A stretch of 64,000 nucleotides of DNA from Mucilaginibacter mali (GTDB lineage: Bacteria; Bacteroidota; Bacteroidia; Sphingobacteriales; Sphingobacteriaceae): contig NZ_CP054139.1 in the NCBI RefSeq assembly GCF_013283875.1, positions 1,178,001-1,242,000 of the forward strand. The letters run 5' to 3'. Positions within the stretch are counted from its first letter, which is position 1. Every line of letters starts with the position of its first letter. Below the pieces are notes generated by a model. That model had not been told where the DNA came from. It was given only the letters and a program-made list of their open reading frames with translations, and did not search any database. This document shows, piece by piece, positions 34,791 to 43,726 of the stretch. A program made the translations under genes and the position numbers.

Positions 34791-35892
34791 ACCCTTTTGG
34801 TTTAAAAATGCCGGGCTATACATAAGGTATGGCCTGGCATTTTTTTTATTTACCATTGTCGCGGCTTGTAAGCGCAGCCCTGAAAAGATAGAGCTTGTTT
34901 GGGCGCATGATGTTGCAGTGGCCATCACTATTCCTAAACAAATGCTAAAGGATGCTTCGGTACTGCGGGCAGCGCATTCGGTAAAAGTAGTACTGGCTAA
35001 CAGGGATAGCAGGTTGGGTATTTTGGGCGATTTTACTACAGATGACGGCACCGTAGTATTCAAACCTGTAATTCCCCTGTCGCGGGGTTTAAGCTATGAT
35101 ATTTGGCAGGATGGAAGGCTGGTAGGTACTATTGCTGTGCCTTTGGCAAAGGGGGCACTGCCTGTGGTTGCCGCCGTTTATCCTGAAGCCGATACCGTAC
35201 CCGAAAACCTGCTGAAGATCTATATCCGCTTCTCGCACCCGATGCGCACGGGCATGGTGCTTGATTATGTTTACCTGCTGGATAAAAACCGGGATACCAT
35301 GAAGCGCGTTTTCCTGAACCTGCAACCCGAATTATGGGATAAGTTGAGTAGAACGGTTACCTTATGGCTTGATCCCGGGCGTATCAAGCGCGATTTGGTG
35401 CTGAACCGCCAGTTGGGTAATCCGCTAAAAAAAATGCAGAGTTACCAGTTGGTCATTAGCGGCGATTGGAAGGATGAACGGGGATTGCCGCTGGGCAGGG
35501 ATTACATTAAGCGATTTACTGTAGCAGAACGGGATAGCGTGATCCCTGATATCAGCAAATGGCAGCTAACAAGCCCTAAAGCCGGGAGCAAAGATGTGCT
35601 TAAGATAACAACCGGCGAACCGCTTGACCACTTCCTGTTATATGATTCTGCTTATATAATTGATGATCACGGAGCGGAGCTGCAAGGCGACGTTAGCGTT
35701 GGTGCTAAAGATAAAGTATGGCTATTTGCCCCCAAAGGCGAATGGGATACCGGGCGGTACCGGTTAAAAGTGTACTCGCGCCTTGAAGACCTGGCCGGCA
35801 ATAACCTGAACCGTGTTTTCGACAGGGATATCCGTAAAGATAAGCAGCAAAATAAGGATTATTTTGTGCGGGAGTTTGAGGTAGGGAACTGA
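34774..35892 (+). CDS. Lipoprotein with Ig-like domain, function unknown
   Basis: 372 residues from the ATG at 34774, which overlaps the preceding stop by 17 bases. A long positively charged start precedes a hydrophobic stretch with the lipobox IVAAC, so it is a lipoprotein. The segment DTVPENLLKIYIRFSHPM is typical of SbsA-type Ig-like domains, and a second beta-rich domain follows. The start could also lie at an upstream ATG-less codon at 34747; the ATG is preferred. Partner of the propeller-like protein encoded before it. Confidence 0.65.
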   Translation: MERIYKPFWFKNAGLYIRYGLAFFLFTIVAACKRSPEKIELVWAHDVAVAITIPKQMLKDASVLRAAHSVKVVLANRDSRLGILGDFTTDDGTVVFKPVIPLSRGLSYDIWQDGRLVGTIAVPLAKGALPVVAAVYPEADTVPENLLKIYIRFSHPMRTGMVLDYVYLLDKNRDTMKRVFLNLQPELWDKLSRTVTLWLDPGRIKRDLVLNRQLGNPLKKMQSYQLVISGDWKDERGLPLGRDYIKRFTVAERDSVIPDISKWQLTSPKAGSKDVLKITTGEPLDHFLLYDSAYIIDDHGAELQGDVSVGAKDKVWLFAPKGEWDTGRYRLKVYSRLEDLAGNNLNRVFDRDIRKDKQQNKDYFVREFEVGN

Positions 35893-35931
35893 TTGACAAA
35901 ATATTAATCACCAGCTTGTTAAAGAATTTTA

Positions 35932-36060
35932 TATATTTGCCTTGAAAAAACGCTTTAAGTTTTGAGCCATGTAATCGCCAGCGCATAAATCTAATTTATG
36001 ATCTTTCCCACCCCAGGGAAGGAAGCGATAATCTATTTTCTTATTTGATCTTAAAAAAAC
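35932..36060 (+). promoter_or_regulatory. Promoter and structured leader of the RNA repair operon
   Basis: TATATTTG (35932-35939) matches the -7 box; no good -33 box is visible at the proper spacing. About 115 bases of leader follow, with two small hairpins: CATAAAT-CTA-ATTTATG (35984-36000) and TTCCC-n6-GGGAA (36005-36020). The leader is unusually long for the window. Confidence 0.4.
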
Positions 36061-36768
36061 ATGGCTATATCACAAAAATATGGTCGTACCTATCATTATC
36101 CGTTTTCGCCCGGCACCACCAGCGACGACCGCATAGCGCACGACTATTGGGAGCATATACAATGCATCCCAAACATTATACATACCGAAAAACTGGATGG
36201 CGAGAATAATTGCCTCTCTAAAAACGGCGTATTTGCCCGATCGCACGCTGCGCCAACCACCTCCGCGTGGACGGAAAGTCTGCGGCGATTTTGGCAATTG
36301 GTTAGGAATGACCTGGGCGACCTGGAGGTTTTCGGTGAGAACCTGTATGCAGTCCATTCTATCGAATATCGTAAGCTGGAACATCACTTTTATGTGTTCG
36401 GTATACGCGAGCATGACCGCTGGTTAAACTGGGAGGAAACGCAATTCTATGCCCGTATGCTCGATCTGCCGACTGTTCCGGTCATTAAAACAGAAGCAGT
36501 GCCGACCGATCGCGGGGTTTTTGAAAAGGAGATGCTTAAACTGGTAAACGGACGCGGGGCGTTTGAACCTTATGATGTGTACGACCAAAGAGAGACGACA
36601 ATAGAGGGCATCGTAAGCCGCAACGCTGATGATTATGCTGCCTCGGATTTTGCACAGAATGTATTTAAATATGTAAGAAAAGGGCACGTTAAAACCGACG
36701 AGCATTGGACCCGCAACTGGAAGCGGGCGGCCCTGGTAAACGAAGGGAGGAAAAATGTGGACCTTTAG
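36061..36768 (+). CDS. ATP-dependent RNA ligase family protein
   Basis: 235 residues, a compact covalent nucleotidyltransferase. The adenylated lysine is Lys44 in motif I KLDGEN; FYVFGI matches motif IIIa, TIEGIVSR motif IV (EGxVxR), and FKYVRK motif V with its paired lysines. No OB-fold domain follows, so it belongs to the minimal ligase type. It should seal 3'-OH and 5'-phosphate ends. Its stop overlaps the start of the HD-Pnk gene by 14 bases, so ligase and end-healing enzyme are made together; this pairing is reported for HD-Pnk homologues in several phyla. Confidence 0.88.
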   Translation: MAISQKYGRTYHYPFSPGTTSDDRIAHDYWEHIQCIPNIIHTEKLDGENNCLSKNGVFARSHAAPTTSAWTESLRRFWQLVRNDLGDLEVFGENLYAVHSIEYRKLEHHFYVFGIREHDRWLNWEETQFYARMLDLPTVPVIKTEAVPTDRGVFEKEMLKLVNGRGAFEPYDVYDQRETTIEGIVSRNADDYAASDFAQNVFKYVRKGHVKTDEHWTRNWKRAALVNEGRKNVDL

Positions 36769-37861
36769 CGAAAATAAAAACTGGCGCTACCTTGAAGATA
36801 AATTTGAATGGGTACGACGCATGAATGATGTGCCGCAGGATGACCGATACCATGCCGAGGGCAATGTGGCCATCCACACTCAGATGGTGCTGGAAGAGCT
36901 GCAAAGGGAAATCGGATATGAAGCATTGCCTGCCTGCGATAAAGAAATATTGTGGGCTGCCGCCTTATTGCACGATGTAGAGAAGTACAGCACTACGGTA
37001 CTGGAAGCTGATGGAATTATTACATCTAACGGGCACGCCCGCAAAGGGGCGCAGTTTGCAAGGCAATTGCTTTATATGTCGCACCCGGCACCGTTTACTA
37101 TTCGTGAGCAGGTGGTAGGGTTGGTACGCCATCATGGCTTGCCAATATGGATATTTGAAAAGCCCGACCCGTTAAAGGCATTGGTAAAGGCAAGCATGGA
37201 AGTTAACACTCAATGGCTGGCCCTGCTGGCCCGTGCCGATATACTGGGTCGGATTTGCACTGACCAGGACGAGATGCTGTATCGGATAGATTGCTTTGAA
37301 GCCTTTTGCCAGGAGAATAATTGCTGGGGCAGTGCCCGCCAGTTCAGTACCGCGCCGGCAAAAATATATTACATGCAGCACGATGATGCTTATGTTGATT
37401 ACGAGCCCTTTGAGCAGCCCGCTGTAGAGGTTGTTTTAATGAGCGGACTACCCGGCGCCGGAAAGGATAGTTATATTAAAAAGCATTATAAAGATTGGCC
37501 GGTGATATCGCTTGATGACATCCGTGAAGAAAACGATATCTCGCCGACAGATAAAACAGGTAACGGGCAGGTAATACAGGAAGCAAAGGAGCGGGCGCGG
37601 GTTTACCTGCGTAAACAGCAGCCATTTGTATGGAACGCAACCAACACAACCAGCCAGATGCGTATGCAGCTTATTGATCTGTTTACAACTTATAAGGCTA
37701 GCATGACCGTTGTTTATGTAGAGGTACCTTATCAAAATCTACATAATCAAAATAAAGACCGGGACGCGGTAGTGCCGGTAGTAGTTTTAGACAGACTGGC
37801 GCACAAATTGGAAGTGCCGGCCTTATGGGAGGCGCATAAAGTTATTTATCACACCAGTTAA
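36755..37861 (+). CDS. HD-Pnk: HD phosphoesterase and polynucleotide kinase
   Basis: 368 residues with two domains. Residues about 1-190 form an HD phosphohydrolase: His41, the His73-Asp74 pair in LLHDVEKYS, the histidine in GHARKGA and HH in LVRHHGLP provide the metal site. Residues about 225-368 form a P-loop kinase: Walker A GLPGAGKD (231-238), then SLDDIR and WNATNTTSQMR as in T4 Pnk-like enzymes. The characterised relative from Runella slithyformis removes 2',3'-cyclic and 3'-phosphates with the HD domain and phosphorylates 5'-OH ends with the kinase. Together with the ligase encoded upstream this is a complete break-repair set for RNA or DNA. Confidence 0.92.
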   Translation: MWTFSENKNWRYLEDKFEWVRRMNDVPQDDRYHAEGNVAIHTQMVLEELQREIGYEALPACDKEILWAAALLHDVEKYSTTVLEADGIITSNGHARKGAQFARQLLYMSHPAPFTIREQVVGLVRHHGLPIWIFEKPDPLKALVKASMEVNTQWLALLARADILGRICTDQDEMLYRIDCFEAFCQENNCWGSARQFSTAPAKIYYMQHDDAYVDYEPFEQPAVEVVLMSGLPGAGKDSYIKKHYKDWPVISLDDIREENDISPTDKTGNGQVIQEAKERARVYLRKQQPFVWNATNTTSQMRMQLIDLFTTYKASMTVVYVEVPYQNLHNQNKDRDAVVPVVVLDRLAHKLEVPALWEAHKVIYHTS

Positions 37862-37867
37862 TTTGTA

Positions 37868-37889
37868 GAGGCAGATAATTATCTGCCTC
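37868..37889. repeat. Perfect 22-bp palindrome after HD-Pnk
   Basis: GAGGCAGATAA followed directly by its complement TTATCTGCCTC, 6 bases after the HD-Pnk stop and 19 bases before the IS1182 element. It lacks a T run. It may be a repeat or part of the operon end. Confidence 0.6.
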
Positions 37890-37913
37890 CCGGATCGCAA
37901 ATGCTAAAAGAGG

Positions 37914-37946
37914 CCGTCTCATAAGTCAATTATGAGGCGGTTTTTT
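37914..37946 (+). terminator. Hairpin with T run at the left end of the IS1182 element
   Basis: CCGTCTCATAA / TTATGAGGCGG (11 bp with one G-T pair), loop of 5, then six T on the plus strand. It would stop readthrough from the HD-Pnk operon into the IS. Confidence 0.65.
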
Positions 37947-38053
37947 CGTTGATGCCGATTTAGATGAGTTATTAGGAAAGCGGGACTGTATCAGCCTGCT
38001 TTCGATTTTTTGAGTTGGTTCAGGTGTTTTTATCGGATAAAAAGCCTTTTTTA

Positions 38054-39580
38054 TCAGGCTTTCCACTTTCTGAGGTTATGTGCGATGGATAATAACCCTA
38101 TTTCGACCTCGGTTTTGGACATTCCCTTCAGCAGGAATCGCCTGAAGCCGTGATTATGCTTCAGGTTGGCGAACACCGGTTCGACATCTGCGGGCCGTCG
38201 CTTTCGGTATTTGATGCCCTGTTCGGTATTCAATCTTTCTTTCGCTATCTGCTTGTGTATTCTAAGGCTGTGGTTGATCTCCACCACGCGGTTACCGGCT
38301 GCTTGGTGACAAACGCCCCGCATGGGGCAGTTTTCACAATTCTGCGCCTGATAGCGGCTGATCAGTTGCACATAGCCGGATGTGGAGACCCGCTGCCCGG
38401 TGCCGATATGCTGCATGTGTTGTCCCATCGGACATACCAGGTAATCTTCCTGTTCATTATAGTGCAAACTGTCATTACCGAATGCTTTGATGCCTTTATT
38501 TTGTTCCTGGTCGAACGTGTTGTATTTGATATAAGCTTCAATGCCTTTTTGCTGTAATACGCCATAGTTCTCGTCCGAACCGTAGCCCGCATCGGCCACT
38601 ACCGCTTTTGGAAGTGCATGATATAAAGTTTCGTATTGTTCGATGTGTGATGGAAGGGTCTGGTAATCGGTTGTGGTTTGGTGCAGGCTATAGTTCAAGA
38701 TGAACTGCTCCTGGGTGGAGATCTGCAGATTGTATCCGGGTTTAAGCTGCCCGTTCAGCATAGGGTCTTCTTTCATCCGCATGAAGGTGGCACCCGGGTC
38801 GGTCTTCGAAAAGCTGTTGCGACCGCCTAACAGCTTTTCCTGCTCGTCATACCGGGCCAGGTTCTCCGGCCAGTGCTTTTTGGCATAGTTCAGCTTCTGC
38901 CTTACTTTCTTATCGACATCTTCCTTATCGTCCAGGGCGGCGTTGATCTTTGAGATCGTTTCTTTTACTTTTTCCGGGTTGATCTCGCTGTATTCCAGCG
39001 GTGCGGTGTCTTTAAGTTCTTCGGCAGCGATGGTTTGCGCATAACTCCACAGTTCATCCAATTGGGCTTTCATCTTCTCCTTGCTGTTCTTAATGCTTTT
39101 GCCCCATACAAAAGTGTACTTGTTCGCTACCGATTCGATCTTGGTACCATCGGTAAAAACAGCTTCTTTCAGCGAGACGATACCTTCCTGCTGTAATAAC
39201 AATACGATCTGTGAGAAGATCTCCTTTAAAACACCCGACAGCTTCTCGCTCCGGAAACGGTTGATGGTATTGTGATCAGGCTTTTTCATGCCTAAAAGCC
39301 ACATGAAATGTACATTCTGCGCGGCCTGGTCTTCCAACTTCCGTGAAGAATACGTGTTGGTCAGATAACCGTAGATCAGCAGCTTGAGCATCAGCCGCGG
39401 ATGAAAGCTGGATGCCCCGCCGCCTTTATACTTGCGGTTAATCGGTTTAACATCTACCTGATCGACCACCTTCGATACAATACGTACCGGATGACCCTGC
39501 GGTACCAGTTCCTCCAGTTTATACGGTAAAAAGGTTAACTGGTCAGGATCATATTCCTTAAAGACTACTTTTCCTCCCAT
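38054..39580 (-). CDS. IS1182-family transposase
   Basis: 508 residues. N-terminal FLPYKLEELVPQGHPVR and HPRLMLKLLIYGYL are the DUF772-type start of IS1182/IS5-like transposases; VFTDGTKIES holds the first catalytic Asp, VVADAGYGSDEN the second, and NLKHNHGFRRFLLKG the C-terminal acidic region. The cysteine cluster CENCPMRGVC, typical of the IS1182 family, is present. The frame is intact from ATG to stop. It is oriented against the flanking genes. Confidence 0.93.
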   Translation of the reverse strand: MGGKVVFKEYDPDQLTFLPYKLEELVPQGHPVRIVSKVVDQVDVKPINRKYKGGGASSFHPRLMLKLLIYGYLTNTYSSRKLEDQAAQNVHFMWLLGMKKPDHNTINRFRSEKLSGVLKEIFSQIVLLLQQEGIVSLKEAVFTDGTKIESVANKYTFVWGKSIKNSKEKMKAQLDELWSYAQTIAAEELKDTAPLEYSEINPEKVKETISKINAALDDKEDVDKKVRQKLNYAKKHWPENLARYDEQEKLLGGRNSFSKTDPGATFMRMKEDPMLNGQLKPGYNLQISTQEQFILNYSLHQTTTDYQTLPSHIEQYETLYHALPKAVVADAGYGSDENYGVLQQKGIEAYIKYNTFDQEQNKGIKAFGNDSLHYNEQEDYLVCPMGQHMQHIGTGQRVSTSGYVQLISRYQAQNCENCPMRGVCHQAAGNRVVEINHSLRIHKQIAKERLNTEQGIKYRKRRPADVEPVFANLKHNHGFRRFLLKGMSKTEVEIGLLSIAHNLRKWKA

Positions 39581-39614
39581 GCCTTTAAGTTACTGAAAAT
39601 TACGCTCAAAAACA

Positions 39615-39652
39615 AAGAGGCTGCCTCGCTTTTGAGACAGCCTCTTGTTTTT
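39615..39652 (+). terminator. Hairpin with T run at the right end of the IS1182 element
   Basis: AGAGGCTGCCTC / GAGACAGCCTCT (12 bp with one mismatch), loop of 6, then TGTTTTTT. It overlaps the right terminal inverted repeat. Confidence 0.6.
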
Positions 39653-40056
39653 TGGCGGGAAGAACGGAAATCTATTAGAAGATGTGTAAGAGATTTTGAT
39701 AGACTTTGCTGACAAACCCGAGAGCTTGTACCGGAGAGAGCCGAAAATTTGTATGCCCTAACAAAACGCTCCGAAATTGATCTGTGCTCATCTTAAAATG
39801 AAAATAAAATGGATAACTGTACAAATTGCTAAATAATTTTCGGTTTTACAGGGTAACTATTGATTGATAGATGATGCTATTTTAATTTTACATGCCGTGT
39901 TGATTTACAGCTAATAGCGTTTTGAATATAATTACTGTTCAATAGGTATAAAAACTATTGGCCAATATTTCATAATGTAAACGGCAGCAACTAACCAATT
40001 AAATATCGCAGCCGGGTGCGTGTTAGTCTCATAAAGGTTCGGGCAGCCAACGATAA
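39653..40056. other. Upstream region of the pxp operon
   Basis: About 400 AT-rich bases between the IS and pxpB. It must hold the pxp promoter, but I find no convincing TTTG/TAnnTTTG pair and no gene. Confidence 0.4.
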
Positions 40057-40776
40057 ATGATAAAGACATCAGCCTATACAGGTTATCAATTAAATGAGCA
40101 AGCAGTTACTCTAAATTTCGGGAACGAAATTAGTGAAGAACTGCTTGCATTGATCACCCGTGCGGGGCATTTACTAAATGCAAAACCATTCCCCGGGTTT
40201 CGTTCCATAGTTCCCGCATATACTACGTTAAGTGTCTTTTTTGACCCTATTGCTTTGTTGAACAGTATACTCCCAGGGCATGACTGCTTAACTAAGATAT
40301 CCATGTATTTGGAAAACCAGTTGAAACAACCCGCAGACAGCAGTGAAAACAAAGGCCGGGATATGATTATCCCCGTATTATATGGTAGCGAATACGGGCC
40401 CGACCTGGAAGAACTGGCACAAAGACATGGCCTGCGGCCTGAAGCGGTTACGGCCATGCACACCGAAGTTTGCTACACCGTTTACATGATCGGTTTTACA
40501 CCTGGATTCGCCTACCTGGGTGGTTTAGACGAGCGACTTTTTTCACCAAGAAAAGATACACCCCGGTCAAAAGTCCCGGCCGGTTCGGTGGGAATTGCCG
40601 GTATGCAGACCGGCATATATCCTTTTGCTACCCCCGGCGGCTGGCAGATCATCGGCCGCACGCCACTGAAAATGTTCGACCCGGAACGGGAGCAACCAGC
40701 CTTATTACAGGCGGGTGATAAAGTTTCTTTTAAAGCTATCGACGAGGAAACCTTTTACCGCCTGTTAAGCACATGA
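40057..40776 (+). CDS. pxpB: 5-oxoprolinase subunit PxpB (KipI family)
   Basis: 239 residues, allophanate hydrolase subunit 1 / KipI family. The C-terminal cyclophilin-like domain shows the blocks YMIGFTPGFAYLGGLD, SVGIAGMQTGIYPFATPGGWQIIGRTP. With PxpA and PxpC it hydrolyses 5-oxoproline (pyroglutamate) to glutamate using ATP. B. subtilis KipI, the same family, is known as an inhibitor of the KinA sporulation kinase, but sporulation is absent in this phylum, so the enzyme role applies. It overlaps pxpC by 4 bases (ATGA). Confidence 0.92.
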   Translation: MIKTSAYTGYQLNEQAVTLNFGNEISEELLALITRAGHLLNAKPFPGFRSIVPAYTTLSVFFDPIALLNSILPGHDCLTKISMYLENQLKQPADSSENKGRDMIIPVLYGSEYGPDLEELAQRHGLRPEAVTAMHTEVCYTVYMIGFTPGFAYLGGLDERLFSPRKDTPRSKVPAGSVGIAGMQTGIYPFATPGGWQIIGRTPLKMFDPEREQPALLQAGDKVSFKAIDEETFYRLLST

Positions 40777-41768
40777 TGCGTTTTACCATACATAAAACCG
40801 GTTTACTGGCAACTGTGCAAGACCTTGGGCGCGAAGCTTATCTTGCCCAGGCTGTCCCGCATTCAGGTACTATGGATACGCTTTCGGCACGTATTGCTAA
40901 TATCGCGCTGGGTAATAAACAAACGGATGCGGTCATTGAGTTTACTTATGCAGGCGCTTCGCTACATGCTGATACAGATATGCTGATCGCTTATGCAGGC
41001 GACGGCGCACTTTTATATGCAGATCAGCAATTGATCAAGCCGGAGCGGCCGGTATTTATTCCTGCGGGTACGGTTCTTCATTTGAAGACAGGACTCGCCG
41101 GTTGCCGCACTTATCTGGCCATTGCTGGTGGTGTTGATGTGCCTGAGGTTTTACAGAGCCGCAGCACTTATCTTCCCGCAGCACTCGGTGGTTTGGATGG
41201 CAGGGCGTTAAAGCCGGATGATGTAATGATGGGTAATCCGGGCATATCTTCTGTAACACAAAAAATATTTGATCAGTTAAAAGGAGGCAAGATCAGCACC
41301 ACTCGCTGGAGCCTGCCCCGGAAAAAAATATTGCCGGTTGATGATGGCACTATCTGCCTCGTTCGTGGGCCGGAGTATGGCTGGTTCAAACAAGCAGATG
41401 CTGATATGCTGTGGGCGTCACCATTCCGATTAGGGCAGCGCAGCGACCGGATGGGCTATCATCTGGAAGGGGCTGCGATCAGTCGTGAAACAGACCGGGA
41501 ACTGCTTTCAACTTGCGTGGTCCCCGGAACCATACAGGTAACCGGCAATGGTGGAATGATCATGCTAATGGCTGATTGCCAGACCACCGGCGGTTACCCG
41601 CGCATAGCACAGGTGGCGGCAGTACATTTACCGCTGTGTGCGCAGTTAAAACCGGGCGACCAGCTGAGGTTCAGTGAAATTACATGGGAGCTGGCGATGG
41701 AAATGTATATCAAAAGTGAACAGGAAATAGACGATCTTGCAAAAGCGGTAGCCAACCAATATTTATAA
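40773..41768 (+). CDS. pxpC: 5-oxoprolinase subunit PxpC (KipA family)
   Basis: 331 residues, allophanate hydrolase subunit 2 / biotin-dependent carboxyltransferase-like family. N-terminal [26 protein letters not shown] and the C-terminal [12 protein letters not shown] block are the family signatures. It forms a complex with PxpB that phosphorylates or activates 5-oxoproline for PxpA. Five bases separate it from pxpA. Confidence 0.92.
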   Translation: MMRFTIHKTGLLATVQDLGREAYLAQAVPHSGTMDTLSARIANIALGNKQTDAVIEFTYAGASLHADTDMLIAYAGDGALLYADQQLIKPERPVFIPAGTVLHLKTGLAGCRTYLAIAGGVDVPEVLQSRSTYLPAALGGLDGRALKPDDVMMGNPGISSVTQKIFDQLKGGKISTTRWSLPRKKILPVDDGTICLVRGPEYGWFKQADADMLWASPFRLGQRSDRMGYHLEGAAISRETDRELLSTCVVPGTIQVTGNGGMIMLMADCQTTGGYPRIAQVAAVHLPLCAQLKPGDQLRFSEITWELAMEMYIKSEQEIDDLAKAVANQYL

Positions 41769-41773
41769 CAGAT

Positions 41774-42538
41774 ATGCAATACATAGACATTAACTGCGAT
41801 ATGGGCGAGGCCTTTGGCAACTATGCCATGCCCAATGATGAGTTATTGATGCAATACATTACTTCGGCCAATATTGCTTGTGGTTTCCACGCGGGCGATG
41901 CGGAGGTGATGCAGCGTACGGTAGCCCTGGCCCTGAAGCACGGCGTAGCCATCGGCGCGCACCCGGGGTTACCCGATCTGCAGGGCTTTGGCCGCCGCAA
42001 CATGGCCATCAACGCCTGTGAAGCTTACCAGCTGACGCTTTACCAGGTGGGGGCCTTGTATGGTTTTGTAAAGGCAGCCGGCGCTAAATTGCACCATGTA
42101 AAACCGCACGGCGCGCTTTACAACATGGCTGCGAAGGATGCCGGTTTGTCGCTGGCCATCGCGCAGGCGGTGAAAGATATGGATGCATCGCTGATCCTGT
42201 ACGGTTTGGCGGGTAGCGAGATGATAACGGCGGCAAAGCAGATCGGCCTGGCTACGGCATCGGAAGTATTTGCCGACCGTACTTACCAGTCTGATGGTTC
42301 GCTTACCCCGCGCTCACAGCCTAACGCGCTGATAGGGAACGAAGAAGATGCCATTGCGCAGGTATTGATGATGGTGAAGCAGCAACAAGTAGTAGCCGTA
42401 TCAGGCGAAGCAGTTACTTTAAAAGCCGATACCTTATGCATCCACGGCGATGGCGCGCATGCTGTTGACTTTGCCAAAACCATTAATCAACGATTAAAGA
42501 ACGAGGGTATTATCCTGCAGGCACCGGTATCAGCATGA
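41774..42538 (+). CDS. pxpA: 5-oxoprolinase subunit PxpA (LamB/YcsF family)
   Basis: 254 residues, LamB/YcsF family. [11 protein letters not shown] at the N-terminus, [28 protein letters not shown] and VKPHGALYN are all intact and place conserved Asp, His and Glu residues of the active site. It provides the hydrolytic half of the ATP-dependent 5-oxoprolinase and yields glutamate. It overlaps the transporter gene by 4 bases. Confidence 0.94.
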   Translation: MQYIDINCDMGEAFGNYAMPNDELLMQYITSANIACGFHAGDAEVMQRTVALALKHGVAIGAHPGLPDLQGFGRRNMAINACEAYQLTLYQVGALYGFVKAAGAKLHHVKPHGALYNMAAKDAGLSLAIAQAVKDMDASLILYGLAGSEMITAAKQIGLATASEVFADRTYQSDGSLTPRSQPNALIGNEEDAIAQVLMMVKQQQVVAVSGEAVTLKADTLCIHGDGAHAVDFAKTINQRLKNEGIILQAPVSA

Positions 42539-43719
42539 GTAAAAAAACAAATTGGAGTGTACTGACCGGAGCGGCGTTCCTGATGGCCTCATCTGCCATC
42601 GGTCCGGGGTTTTTAACGCAAACGGCCGTATTTACGCAGCAACTTGGCGCCAGTTTCGGTTTCGTGATCTTGCTGTCGGTACTGCTTGATGCCATAGCCC
42701 AGCTTAATGTTTGGCGAATCATTGCGGTAGCCGATAAACCCGCGCAGGATATCGCTAACAAGGTGTTCCCGGGCTTGGGCTACCTGCTATCGTTCCTGGT
42801 GTTTTTGGGTGGACTGGCCTTTAACATCGGTAATATTGCCGGCGCGGGCCTGGGCCTCAATGTATTGTTTGGCGTTAGCGTAGGGCAAGGCGCTATTATG
42901 AGCGCCATTGTAGCCATTGGTATCTTTATCTATAAGGAAGCCGGTAAGGCGATGGATCTTTTTGCCAAAACCATGGGCTTGCTCAAGATCGGCCTCGCGC
43001 TGTATGTGGCTTATATCAGCAGCCCGCCCCTGGCCGAGGCCGCAGCGCGTTCGGTTAGCCCTACGCAATTCAGCTTTACAGCGGTGCTTACCATTGTGGG
43101 CGGCACAGTTGGCGGCTATATCACTTTTGCCGGTGCCCACCGACTGCTGGATGCCGGGCAAGGTGGCCGGGAGAATTTACCAGCCGTTAATAAAGGCGCG
43201 CTGAGCGCTATTGGTTTAGCTTCGCTGATGCGATTATTACTCTTTATTGCCGCGCTGGGTGTCATCAGCGCCGGGCATGTGCTTAATCCCGATAACCCCG
43301 CGGCCTCGGTATTTCAACTGGCTATCGGCAATTTTGGCTACAAGGTGTTTGGTTTGGTTATCTGGGCTGCCGGGATCTCTTCGGTGGTTGGCTCGGCTTA
43401 TACCTCGGTTTCATTTATCAAAACCTTTCACCCGTTTATACAAAAGTTTAACCGCTACATCATTATCGTTTTTATCAGCATTTCCTGCGTTATATTCGAG
43501 ATAGTAGGTAAACCCGTAAAAACATTGGTAACGGTTGGCACTATCAATGGTTTTATCCTGCCGCTGGCTTTGGGGGTGATGTTGGTAGCGGCCTATCGCC
43601 AAAATATCATCGGCGGATATAAACAGCCCTGGTGGCTTACGGCTTTAGGAGCGGCTGTAGTCCTCACCATGACCTGGATGAGCGCCGGCGCGATCATGCA
43701 AATGTTCAGCACAAAATAA
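42535..43719 (+). CDS. NRAMP-related membrane transporter of the pxp operon
   Basis: 394 residues with about 11 membrane segments. The first segment has the NRAMP start IGPGFL, but the metal-binding DPGN of TM1 is absent (the position reads TQTAVFTQQ) and the MPH motif of TM6 is replaced by FAGAHRLLD. Hence metal transport of the usual NRAMP kind is unlikely. A gene of this family (ycsG) is also found with ycsF and kipIA in B. subtilis. I infer uptake of 5-oxoproline or a related solute. It is translationally coupled to pxpA and lies 7 bases before the aminopeptidase gene. Confidence 0.82.
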   Translation: MSKKTNWSVLTGAAFLMASSAIGPGFLTQTAVFTQQLGASFGFVILLSVLLDAIAQLNVWRIIAVADKPAQDIANKVFPGLGYLLSFLVFLGGLAFNIGNIAGAGLGLNVLFGVSVGQGAIMSAIVAIGIFIYKEAGKAMDLFAKTMGLLKIGLALYVAYISSPPLAEAAARSVSPTQFSFTAVLTIVGGTVGGYITFAGAHRLLDAGQGGRENLPAVNKGALSAIGLASLMRLLLFIAALGVISAGHVLNPDNPAASVFQLAIGNFGYKVFGLVIWAAGISSVVGSAYTSVSFIKTFHPFIQKFNRYIIIVFISISCVIFEIVGKPVKTLVTVGTINGFILPLALGVMLVAAYRQNIIGGYKQPWWLTALGAAVVLTMTWMSAGAIMQMFSTK

Positions 43720-43726
43720 ATTAGGC

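Larger units (their letters stand above)
37908..39646 (-). mobile_element. IS1182-family insertion sequence
   Basis: Terminal inverted repeats of about 18 bp begin AAGAGGCCGTCTCATAAG (left) and AAGAGGCTGTCTCAAAAG (right, complement), with 2 mismatches. No target duplication could be recognised outside them. One intact transposase gene fills the element. Each end folds into a hairpin with a T run: 37914-37946 at the left and 39615-39652 at the right, so the element carries its own terminators. Confidence 0.85.

Noticed and set aside
37880..39660. Target site duplication of the IS1182 element
   Set aside because: The bases outside the inverted repeats (TAAA/TAA versus TGTT/GTT) do not match in any register tried, so none is claimed.
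40057..40776. KipI as a sporulation kinase inhibitor
   Set aside because: The gene lies with pxpC and pxpA and the lineage does not sporulate, so the 5-oxoprolinase role is far more likely.
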